A stretch of 8,860 bases of DNA from Clostridia bacterium (GTDB lineage: Bacteria; Bacillota; Clostridia; Oscillospirales; Acutalibacteraceae): contig JAFRZS010000038.1 of NCBI GenBank assembly GCA_017442445.1, forward strand, positions 1 through 8,860, given 5' to 3'. Both the position numbers and the translations under genes were made by a program. The first letter of the stretch is position 1; the number at the start of each line of letters is the position of its first letter. The notes beneath the pieces were generated by a model that did no database searches, was not told the DNA's origin, and worked only from the letters and a program-made list of their open reading frames with translations. Positions 1-5,574 of the stretch are shown here, piece by piece.

Positions 1-734
1 CCGAGTCCCCACGATGCCGCAACAAATCCGTCACCGATACTTGCACTCATCGCCGTACCCAGACAAATTCCGACGATACTTCCTCCGCTTTCCTTACTGT
101 ATCTTGCCGACATAAGTATCACAAAAACCGACAGAATTCTGATAAAAGAAATTCCCCTGACGGTAATAGATGAAAGGCTCAGAAAAAGAATACATATACT
201 TATGACAAGTGAAAAAATCTCCGTAGAATTAAGTGAAGAAATTCCCTTTGGTAAAGTTTTTATTCTGAAGGCTGTTTCTAAAAAATATGTACACCCCGCC
301 GCAAAAATTGCTTCGCCCGAAAAGGTGAGGAGTCCGTCAATTGAAAATTCCTGTGCAGAGAGTATCACAATTCCTGTTGCGAGTGTGGAGAAAAAAGCAA
401 TAAGCGGAGAAGTGATTTTTGAGTTTACTATAAAATCTATTGAAAAGATTGTCCTTTTTATAATTATCACAGCCGCTAAAATCGCAACATATCTCAACGA
501 TGATACAATGTATGTTGAAAGTATGTAGCCGACAGCCGCACCGCAGGATACCGCAATAGTATAAGTTTCCGTTACCGCACAGGCGAAGGCTATGGGGAAG
601 GGCGAAATTCCCGAAAAGCTTCCGAAATACGCGCCTAAAAAACCGCCCGAAAAACAAAGCAGTTGATATAAAACGGATTTCACCGACGTCGGCAATTTTT
701 TTAATTGAACTTTTCTTAATTTTATTCGTTGCAT
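1..734 (-). CDS. spoIIE: Stage II sporulation protein E (SpoIIE), N-terminal membrane part, truncated by the window edge
   Basis: Reading the minus strand from ATG at 734-732 gives 244 uninterrupted codons that run off the left edge. The product begins MQRIKLRKVQLKKL, a basic cytoplasmic start, and then becomes almost continuously hydrophobic: segments at about residues 20-53, 58-78, 82-98, 109-127, 138-153, 171-190 and 196-209. Family-like stretches are SPFPIAFACAV (44-54), RYVAILAAVIIIKRTIF (81-97) and RYSKESGGSIVGICLG (211-226). They match the multi-pass N-terminal region that anchors SpoIIE in the polar septum. In known members this is followed by a FtsZ-interacting region and a PP2C phosphatase domain that dephosphorylates SpoIIAA to activate sigma-F; both would lie beyond position 1. 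AAGGAG (746-741) precedes the start by 6 bases. The gene diverges from rlmB across a repeat-filled gap. I saw no Spo0A box (TGTCGAA) in the adjacent 100 bases. The assignment rests on N-terminal similarity recalled by eye. Confidence 0.82.
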   Translation of the reverse strand, partial: MQRIKLRKVQLKKLPTSVKSVLYQLLCFSGGFLGAYFGSFSGISPFPIAFACAVTETYTIAVSCGAAVGYILSTYIVSSLRYVAILAAVIIIKRTIFSIDFIVNSKITSPLIAFFSTLATGIVILSAQEFSIDGLLTFSGEAIFAAGCTYFLETAFRIKTLPKGISSLNSTEIFSLVISICILFLSLSSITVRGISFIRILSVFVILMSARYSKESGGSIVGICLGTAMSASIGDGFVAASWGL

Positions 735-740
735 AATTAA

Positions 741-746
741 CTCCTT
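741..746 (-). promoter_or_regulatory. Ribosome binding site of spoIIE
   Basis: AAGGAG on the minus strand lies 6 bases before the ATG at 734. It fixes the start of a reading frame that is otherwise truncated by the window edge. Confidence 0.8.
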
Positions 747-807
747 GATTGAAATTATTTTAACTTCGTAGAAGAACGGTTCCGATTCTGAATTTTCTTG
801 CTTTTAT

Positions 808-825
808 GCGGGAAGCGAAACGCTT
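808..825 (+). repeat. Stray copy of the GCGGGAAGCG-AAA-CGCTT hairpin
   Basis: These 18 bases are identical to 965-982 and 1293-1310, which are internal parts of the two long repeat copies. The piece forms AAGCG-AAA-CGCTT. It sits just left of copy 1, with none of the CCTACG that follows the hairpin in the full copies. It is probably the remnant of a third, mostly lost repeat copy. Confidence 0.65.
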
Positions 826-836
826 TTTTCAATTGA

Positions 837-868
837 ATTTTGATATCATGATATCATGATATCAAAAT
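837..868. repeat. Perfect 32-base palindrome with three GATATC units
   Basis: The sequence ATTTT-GATATC-AT-GATATC-AT-GATATC-AAAAT equals its own reverse complement. It heads repeat copy 1. The homologous head of copy 2 has one GATATCAT unit fewer. It could form a cruciform or hairpin, or be a bound palindromic site; no protein can be named from sequence. Confidence 0.9.
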
Positions 869-1133
869 AATAAGGGTAGATTTCAAACAATTCAGGTGCG
901 AAAATCGGCGGACGATATCCGCTCCTACGGTTTGCGGTGTTTATTAAAGCTACTGTAATCGGGTGCGGGAAGCGAAACGCTTCTCCTACGAAAAGTTTTT
1001 TACTTACCTATAACATTTGCGAAGCAAATATATCACTTAGCCGAAGGCTAAATATCACTCGTCGCAAGACGAAAATCACATCGGCTTAGCCGTATATCAC
1101 TGCAAAGCCATCGTTTAGCACTTTGCGTTTTGC
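838..1133 (+). repeat. Structured intergenic repeat, copy 1
   Basis: First of two direct copies of a unit of about 290 bp. In order it holds a GATATC-based palindromic head (837-868), the block TAAGGGTAGATTTCAAACAA, a hairpin GCGGA-CGATA-TCCGC (908-922), a CTCCTACGG box, a hairpin GGGAAGCG-AAA-CGCTTCTC (967-985) followed by CTCCTACG, a mini-hairpin array (1015-1110), and a tail of TTTGCGTTTTGC type. Similarity to copy 2 may start slightly earlier, at about 828 (TCAATTGAATTTTG against TTAATTGCGTTTTG). No reading frame is conserved between copies and no transposase is present, so a non-autonomous intergenic element or composite of small repeats fits best. Confidence 0.9.
1015..1110 (+). repeat. 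Mini-hairpin array, copy 1
   Basis: Four short inverted repeats, each with a different stem sequence, are separated by a 7-base linker ATATCAC. They are ATTTGC-GAA-GCAAAT (1015-1029), TTAGCC-GAA-GGCTAA (1037-1051), TCGTC-GCAA-GACGA (1059-1072) and CGGC-TTA-GCCG (1082-1092). A degenerate fifth unit, TGCAAAGCCA, lies at 1101-1110. Linkers are at 1030, 1052, 1073 (variant AAATCAC) and 1094. Hairpin centres are about 21.5-22 bases apart, close to two DNA turns. Pairing is kept although stem sequences differ, so structure rather than sequence is what the units share. Confidence 0.88.
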
Positions 1134-1175
1134 GTTTTGTACTTTTGCAATACCGTATCTTGTCTTTTAATTGCG

Positions 1176-1197
1176 TTTTGATATCATGATATCAAAA
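1176..1197. repeat. Perfect 22-base palindrome with two GATATC units
   Basis: TTTT-GATATC-AT-GATATC-AAAA is its own reverse complement and heads repeat copy 2. It is one GATATCAT unit shorter than the head of copy 1 and remains symmetric. Confidence 0.9.
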
Positions 1198-1294
1198 TAA
1201 TAAGGGTAGATTTCAAACAATTCAGAAGTGAAATCCGGGGGACGATATTTGCCCCTACGGTTTGAGTGTTAAATAAAGCAATATAATCGGGTGC

Positions 1295-1313
1295 GGGAAG
1301 CGAAACGCTTCCC
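1295..1313 (+). repeat. Eight-base-pair GAAGCG hairpin of copy 2
   Basis: GGGAAGCG-AAA-CGCTTCCC pairs perfectly over 8 bp with an AAA loop. It is followed by CTACG, not by a T-run, so it is not an intrinsic terminator on this strand. The copy 1 version (967-985) has one G-T wobble. Confidence 0.85.
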
Positions 1314-1341
1314 CTACGAAAAGGTTTTTCTTACCTATAAC

Positions 1342-1437
1342 ATTTGCGAAGCAAATATATCACTTAGCCGAAGGCTAAATATCACTCGTCGCAAGACGAA
1401 TATCACATCGGCTTATCCGTATATCACTGCAAAGCCA
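1342..1437 (+). repeat. Mini-hairpin array, copy 2
   Basis: Same four stems as copy 1: 1342-1356, 1364-1378, 1386-1399 and 1407-1420, then the degenerate unit at 1428-1437. ATATCAC linkers lie at 1357, 1379, 1400 and 1421, all exact here. The fourth stem is weakened by G to T at 1416 (CGGC-TTA-TCCG). The spacing between units is the same as in copy 1. Confidence 0.88.
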
Positions 1438-1460
1438 TCGTTTTGCACTTTGCGTTTTGC

Positions 1461-1602
1461 ACTCTGCACTTATTTTAATGTGTTCAGATTGTTTTTTCTG
1501 TCATTTACCGTTGCTGATTATTGAATTTTTTTGAAAATCAGAGTCGGGATAGAGGTATTTTGGCAGAAAACAAAAAAATTCTTAAAATTTTTTTATTTTT
1601 TC
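1461..1602. other. AT-rich spacer between repeat copy 2 and the rlmB promoter
   Basis: I see no credible gene, RNA gene or terminator here. The part next to the promoter (1571-1602) consists almost wholly of A and T tracts and could act as an UP-element-like region or bent DNA upstream of the -35. Together with the two repeat copies this accounts for the gene-free interval 735-1665. Confidence 0.5.
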
Positions 1603-1631
1603 TATGCATTTTGGTTTGAATGTGATATAAT
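1603..1631 (+). promoter_or_regulatory. Probable sigma-A promoter with extended -10 for the rlmB transcription unit
   Basis: A perfect TATAAT lies at 1626-1631, preceded by TGA (1623-1625) to give an extended -10. A weak -35, TATGCA (1603-1608, 3 of 6 to TTGACA), sits 17 bases upstream, next to A/T tracts. A start near 1638 would leave a leader of under 30 bases before rlmB. It is the only convincing plus-strand promoter I found in the window, so it may serve all five downstream genes. Confidence 0.75.
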
Positions 1632-1653
1632 TACCCTAAGTATATGAACAGAT

Positions 1654-1658
1654 GAGAG
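1654..1658 (+). promoter_or_regulatory. Ribosome binding site that selects ATG 1666 for rlmB
   Basis: GAGAG lies 7 bases before ATG 1666. For the in-frame TTG at 1660 the gap would be a single base, so the ATG is the better start. Confidence 0.6.
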
Positions 1659-1665
1659 ATTGATA

Positions 1666-2409
1666 ATGGATAACAAAAACACAAACGAACTTATAATCGG
1701 ACGAAATGCCTGTGCAGAGGCATTGAAAAGCGGAAGACCTATTGACACTCTTATGGTGGTCAGAGGTACGGGCGGCTCAGTTTTAAAGCTGGTTGCTCAG
1801 TGCAAGGAAAAGGGAATAGTGGTTAAGGATGTTGACCAGAAAAAGCTTGATTATCTCTGCGGTCATTCCAATCACCAGGGTGTTGCCGCATTTGTATCGG
1901 CACATGAATATTCAACAGTTGAGGACATTCTCAGAAATGCGGAAGAAAAAGGCGAAGCACCTTTTGTAATAATCTGCGATGAGATTGAAGATCCTCATAA
2001 TCTCGGTGCAATAATCCGTACGGCAGAGGCTGTCGGAGCACACGGTATTATAATCCCCAAAAGACGAAGTGCATCATTGAGCTTCGGAGTTGCGAAGTCC
2101 TCTGCAGGAGCACTTGAATATATGCCTGTTGCCCGAGTTTCAAATCTGCCGTCAACTATTGACAGCCTCAAAGAAAAAGGCTTCTGGGTTTACGGTCTTG
2201 ATATGGACGGACAATCCTGGACTCAGACAGATTTCAGCGGTGCCGTTGCTTTGGTCATCGGATCTGAGGGTAACGGTCTCGGACGGCTTGTAAAAGAAAA
2301 ATGCGATGTTATCGTTTCACTTCCGATGAAAGGAAATATCAACTCACTCAATGCATCAGTTGCGGCGGGTGTTGTGATGTATGAGATTTTAAGACAGCGT
2401 TTAAAATAA
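1666..2409 (+). CDS. rlmB: 23S rRNA (guanosine-2'-O-)-methyltransferase RlmB, TrmH/SpoU family
   Basis: The 247-residue product fits the usual length of RlmB/YacO (about 245-250). Residues 8-80 form the N-terminal L30e-like substrate-binding domain, with IIGRNACAEAL and the hallmark NHQGVAA (69-75). The SPOUT methyltransferase domain follows at about 98-247. Motif 1 is DPHNLGAIIRTAEAVGA (109-125), with conserved N112 and R118. Motif 2 is VIGSEGNGL (197-205), and motif 3 is LPMKGNINSLNASVA (219-233). The last two build the trefoil knot that binds S-adenosylmethionine. The family methylates a guanosine 2'-OH in the peptidyl-transferase P loop of 23S rRNA (G2251 in E. coli). It is the first gene after the promoter and lies 21 bases before the next one. 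An in-frame TTG at 1660 would add two residues but has no spaced ribosome site. Other SpoU enzymes such as TrmH are less likely because of the N-terminal domain. Confidence 0.94.
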   Translation: MDNKNTNELIIGRNACAEALKSGRPIDTLMVVRGTGGSVLKLVAQCKEKGIVVKDVDQKKLDYLCGHSNHQGVAAFVSAHEYSTVEDILRNAEEKGEAPFVIICDEIEDPHNLGAIIRTAEAVGAHGIIIPKRRSASLSFGVAKSSAGALEYMPVARVSNLPSTIDSLKEKGFWVYGLDMDGQSWTQTDFSGAVALVIGSEGNGLGRLVKEKCDVIVSLPMKGNINSLNASVAAGVVMYEILRQRLK

Positions 2410-2414
2410 TTGAA

Positions 2415-2420
2415 AGGTGG
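2415..2420 (+). promoter_or_regulatory. Ribosome binding site before a TTG start
   Basis: AGGTGG lies 10 bases before TTG 2431. A TGA at 2422-2424 closes the frame just upstream and the next in-frame ATG is codon 45, so TTG is the best start. A non-ATG start with a rather long spacer suggests modest translation. Confidence 0.6.
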
Positions 2421-2430
2421 GTGAATTCGC

Positions 2431-5139
2431 TTGAGTGAAAGAAAAAAGGATAATTTTACAATTGATGATATTTTAGATGAAGCGAAATTCTACCGCGAAG
2501 CCGGTAATGCGGTATATAAAGGAACAGATACAGCAGAGCTTTTACCTGAAAGCTCATGGTCAATGGACGATATTGATTCTCTCTTAAAAGATGTTGAAGC
2601 ATATCGCAATCCTGAACCTCAGGAAGATGTTGTGTTCGTTCCCGAACAGCCGAAGGCAGAGAAAGTCGAAGAAATATCAATTCAGGAAGAATTATATCCT
2701 GAAGAGGATAATGATATAAAAGTAATTGAAACGGAAGCTGAAGAAGAAAAAGAAGAGGTTGCAGCTGAGGACACATCAAAAACAAGAATACTTGGTACAC
2801 CTCACCTCAACATAGAAAATATGGCGGACACAGGTATTCTTTCTTACGGTAAAAATTCACCGATAACGAAAAGTGCCGATGAAACGGAAGAAAAAAGAGA
2901 AGGCATGGTTTATGAAAAACCGGGTCTTGTAATCCGTTCAAACGAAGACGGCGAAAATCTTGCCGATGACGGATTAGAGCCGTTGCCGACACTTATTCCG
3001 GCACATGAATTTATCTCTGCAACAAGAGAGTATCATAAATTACTCCCCGAAGAAAAATTGGCAAACGAGGAAGACTCAATTGCCGGTCAGATTAAAATTG
3101 TCGGCTTTGAAACAGATACGGACGAAGAGCCGATAAGAATTGCAGAGTCAACGGTTGAAACCGAACTCAAACGCAAAAAGGCTGAAAAACTCAGCAAGTT
3201 TACACTCTATTCGGACGAAGATCCCGATGATGCGGAAAAAATCCCCGAAGAAGAGGAAATGATTCACGAGCCTGTGGTATATAAGGAAGCAGAACACCTT
3301 ATGCCAAAAAAGGAAGAGGAAGAAAAACCACAGTTTGAAACAGTTGAAGACAAAAAGACTTTGACAGAAAAATTAAGAGAATTTTTCAGAATAGAAAAGG
3401 AAGAGGTTTATCTTCCCGAACCCGACACAAATGATGCCTATGTAACAAATGAAGGCAAAATTCATATTTTAAAAGACCTGACAGGCAGAGTCAAAAAGAA
3501 TAAAAAGGATATGATTATCCTTGCTGCTCTCACAGTTCTTTTATTACTTGTAACCGCCATTCCTGCATCTTCTTCAGGAGGTTTCGGCGGCGGCTTCGGA
3601 ATATTCTGCCTGATAATGAATATCATTCTGCTGGGTGCGGCGTTCTTTATCAGAAAAGACTGCATCACACTCGGAATAAATGCGATAAAGAGAAAAACAT
3701 TCAATTCACAGATTCTACTGACATTGGCAGGTATTCTTACAATAATTGAAACCTTTGTTGCATTTTTCTCAGATGCAACAGCAAATCTCGGAATTTATTC
3801 CGCAGTTGTTGTTTTCGGCTTATTGCTTGACAGCATCGGTGTTCATTTCAAGCTTTCAACTATCATAAGAAATTTCAATTTTATGAATGTTGACCTTAAA
3901 GGCAGAACATACACAATCAGAACTCTTGAGGACAAAAAATTTGCAGACAGCCTTGGCAGAGGTTTGCTTTTAGGCAATCCGGATATCCGTTATTCAGCAA
4001 GAACGAAGTTTGCATCAAAATTCCTTGAATTATCGTTTGACAAAAATCTTTCGGATAAGTATTCCGAAAAAATCATTCCCGTTGCAATTATCGTGAGTGC
4101 AGTTATCGGCTTGATTTCAGGTCTTGTATCATTATCATTCCTGAGATTTTTCGAAGCCTTCTGCTGTTCGCTTTGCGTATCACTCCCGATAGGCTCATAT
4201 CTTGCACTCAATGCATCGCTTTATATTGCAAACAAGAAGCTCAACAAAGAAGGCTCAATGATTTCAGGTTATTCCGCAGCACTTGAATGCGGCAAGGCAA
4301 ACTCTGTTATCATTGACAGTGCATCGCTTTTCCTCAGAAATGAATGCAATCTTCACGGAATGAAGCATTTTGACAATATGCGTTTAGACGATGTTATTTT
4401 ATTTGCGGCTGCTATGATGATCGAAGCAGACGGCCCTCTTGCAAAGGTATTCAAGAGAGTTATCATGGATAAACATGAGCTTTTACCCGAGGTTCAGGAT
4501 CTGAACTACGAGGATAAATTAGGGCTTTCCGCATGGATTAACAATCAGAGAGTATTTTTGGGCAACAGAGATATGCTCATAAATCACAACATAGATGTCC
4601 CGCACGAAAATTCCGAGCTGAAATACACTCACGATTCAAGAAAGGTTATGTATTTAGCGGTTGAAGGAAAATTGGCGGCTATGTTTGTTGTCAGCTACAA
4701 AGCTGATAAGAGTCTTGAAAGACCTTTACATATTCTTGACTCAAACGGAATATCAATTTTAGTCCGCACAAACGATTCAAATATAACTGAAAATATGCTT
4801 GCAGAAGAATTCGGACTTTCTGCAAATTCAATCAAAATTCTTAATTCTCTTGCAGGAAACACATTTAAAGAGTACAGAAACACTGTTAAGAAAACTGCTC
4901 TTGCAGGTATCGTACATAACGGACAGTCAAAGTCCTTCCTTCGTTCAGTTGCAAGTGCAAATAATCTGACCCTGACATCAAACATCATGATGACTATACA
5001 ACTTGCAAGTATAGTATTGGGTCTGATACTTTCACTTTTATTTGTATTTTTATCATCGCTTTTCGGTCCCGTACAGCTTATAGCATTTATGCTTGTATGG
5101 TCTTTGGTGATGATACTTATCCCGATAATCAAAAGGTAA
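2431..5139 (+). CDS. P-type ATPase-like membrane pseudoenzyme with long acidic N-terminal region (function unknown)
   Basis: The protein has 902 residues. Residues 1-355 are hydrophilic, very acidic and low-complexity. Predicted membrane spans are about 360-378, 387-407, 427-446, 453-472, 546-568, 571-600, 851-875 and 878-899, the P1B-ATPase layout. Between spans 4 and 5 lies a shortened actuator-like stretch (480-545) without TGES. After span 6, KKLNKEGSMISGYSAALE (602-619) matches the usual approach to the phosphorylation site. The site itself reads VIIDSASLF (626-634): D629 remains but KTGT is lost. EADGPLA (665-671) parallels the P1B SEHPLA motif without its His, and RVFLGN (707-712) resembles the N-domain. 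TGDN reads TNDS (780-783), and GDGxND appears replaced by HNGQSK (829-834). The metal-site CPC is reduced to one Cys near 582. The fold is ATPase-like but catalysis is unlikely; a scaffold, sensor or regulator is my inference. An active P-ATPase is disfavoured. Confidence 0.78.
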   Translation: MSERKKDNFTIDDILDEAKFYREAGNAVYKGTDTAELLPESSWSMDDIDSLLKDVEAYRNPEPQEDVVFVPEQPKAEKVEEISIQEELYPEEDNDIKVIETEAEEEKEEVAAEDTSKTRILGTPHLNIENMADTGILSYGKNSPITKSADETEEKREGMVYEKPGLVIRSNEDGENLADDGLEPLPTLIPAHEFISATREYHKLLPEEKLANEEDSIAGQIKIVGFETDTDEEPIRIAESTVETELKRKKAEKLSKFTLYSDEDPDDAEKIPEEEEMIHEPVVYKEAEHLMPKKEEEEKPQFETVEDKKTLTEKLREFFRIEKEEVYLPEPDTNDAYVTNEGKIHILKDLTGRVKKNKKDMIILAALTVLLLLVTAIPASSSGGFGGGFGIFCLIMNIILLGAAFFIRKDCITLGINAIKRKTFNSQILLTLAGILTIIETFVAFFSDATANLGIYSAVVVFGLLLDSIGVHFKLSTIIRNFNFMNVDLKGRTYTIRTLEDKKFADSLGRGLLLGNPDIRYSARTKFASKFLELSFDKNLSDKYSEKIIPVAIIVSAVIGLISGLVSLSFLRFFEAFCCSLCVSLPIGSYLALNASLYIANKKLNKEGSMISGYSAALECGKANSVIIDSASLFLRNECNLHGMKHFDNMRLDDVILFAAAMMIEADGPLAKVFKRVIMDKHELLPEVQDLNYEDKLGLSAWINNQRVFLGNRDMLINHNIDVPHENSELKYTHDSRKVMYLAVEGKLAAMFVVSYKADKSLERPLHILDSNGISILVRTNDSNITENMLAEEFGLSANSIKILNSLAGNTFKEYRNTVKKTALAGIVHNGQSKSFLRSVASANNLTLTSNIMMTIQLASIVLGLILSLLFVFLSSLFGPVQLIAFMLVWSLVMILIPIIKR

Positions 5140-5144
5140 AGGAG
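5138..5144 (+). promoter_or_regulatory. Ribosome binding site of fucU overlapping the upstream stop codon
   Basis: AAAGGAG shares two bases with the TAA (5137-5139) of the preceding gene and lies 7 bases before ATG 5152. This is tight packing that argues for co-transcription. Confidence 0.85.
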
Positions 5145-5151
5145 AAAAATT

Positions 5152-5574
5152 ATGCTTAAAGGAATTTCACCGATTATTTCACCCGAGCTTTTAAAAATTC
5201 TTATGGAAATGGGACACGGCGATGAAATCGTCATCGGCGACGGAAATTTTCCCGCAGCTTCATGCGCACAGAGATTGGTAAGACTTGACGGACACGGAGT
5301 GACAGATGTTCTTGATGCAATTTTAGCATTGATGCCTCTTGATACATATGTTGACCTTCCCGCATCTCTGATGGCTACAACAAACGGCGACCCCATTCCT
5401 AAGATTTGGGAAGACTACAAAAAAGTTCTCGCAAAATACGACGAGAAGACAGATATGTGTGAGCTTGAACGCTTTGAATTCTATGACAGAGCAAAAAAAG
5501 CTTATGCAGTAGTTGCAACAGGTGAAACTGCAGTTTATGCAAATATTATTCTTAAAAAGGGTGTAGTTAAATGA
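5152..5574 (+). CDS. fucU: L-fucose mutarotase FucU (RbsD/FucU family)
   Basis: The 140-residue product is the same length as E. coli FucU and resembles it along its whole length. It starts MLKGISPIISPELLKIL and contains MGHGDEIVIGD (20-30), with the family catalytic His at position 22 and D30. It ends with RFEFYDRAKKAYAVVATGE (107-125) and YANIILKKGV (129-138). The enzyme is a cytosolic ring-forming oligomer that speeds exchange between alpha- and beta-L-fucose and so feeds the isomerase. The related ribose pyranase RbsD is the alternative, but the sequence and the fucI neighbour favour fucose. The gene lies 12 bases after the membrane pseudo-ATPase gene, and its TGA overlaps the next ATG by four bases, a sign of translational coupling. 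Confidence 0.95.
   Translation: MLKGISPIISPELLKILMEMGHGDEIVIGDGNFPAASCAQRLVRLDGHGVTDVLDAILALMPLDTYVDLPASLMATTNGDPIPKIWEDYKKVLAKYDEKTDMCELERFEFYDRAKKAYAVVATGETAVYANIILKKGVVK

Larger units (their letters stand above)
1176..1460 (+). repeat. Structured intergenic repeat, copy 2
   Basis: Second direct copy, in the same order as copy 1: palindromic head (1176-1197), shared block after it, degenerate first hairpin ending CCCCTACGG, strong hairpin GGGAAGCG-AAA-CGCTTCCC (1295-1313), mini-hairpin array (1342-1437) and TTTGCGTTTTGC tail. The array half differs from copy 1 by only about three substitutions, whereas the stretch between the head and the strong hairpin differs at roughly a quarter of positions. 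A 42-base spacer (1134-1175), rich in TTTTG, separates the copies. Confidence 0.9.

Noticed and set aside
337..657. Minus-strand, Cys-rich 106-codon frame, and an opposing plus-strand frame at 202-528
   Set aside because: Both are shadows of the spoIIE frame. The spoIIE frame starts at 734 with a good ribosome site and gives a hydrophobic, family-like product.
1295..1313. Intrinsic terminator at the 8-bp GAAGCG hairpin
   Set aside because: It is followed by CTACGAAAAGG rather than a T-run on the plus strand. On the minus strand it is followed by GCACCCGATT, also without a T-run, and no gene ends nearby.
1015..1437. CRISPR array, suggested by regularly spaced short repeats
   Set aside because: The constant element is only 7 bases, the intervening segments are self-complementary hairpins repeated identically in the second copy, and no cas gene is present.
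1291..1524. Plus-strand open frame of 77 codons
   Set aside because: It starts inside a hairpin of repeat copy 2, runs through the mini-hairpin array, has no ribosome site, and is not kept in the homologous copy 1.
1660..1665. TTG at 1660 as the start of rlmB, and the similar TTG at 7047 for fucI
   Set aside because: In both cases the ribosome site would sit within about one base of the TTG, while the ATG six or nine bases further on has normal spacing.
4312..4350. Frameshift or sequencing error destroying the DKTGT motif in the 902-codon gene
   Set aside because: The frame continues with recognisable P1B-like sequence on both sides (EGSMISGYSAALE before, EADGPLA and RVFLGN after), so the motif is substituted in frame rather than shifted.
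5003..5030. Possible internal promoter TTGCAA-16-GATACT before fucU
   Set aside because: Each hexamer matches consensus at only 4 of 6 positions, the spacer is 16, and it lies in coding sequence for a membrane span. It is too weak to call, but remains the first place to look for a fucose-specific start.
4695..5396. Minus-strand open frame of 233 codons
   Set aside because: It spans the 3' end of the 902-codon gene and most of fucU, both well supported on the plus strand. Its product shows no recognisable motif and it has no ribosome site context.
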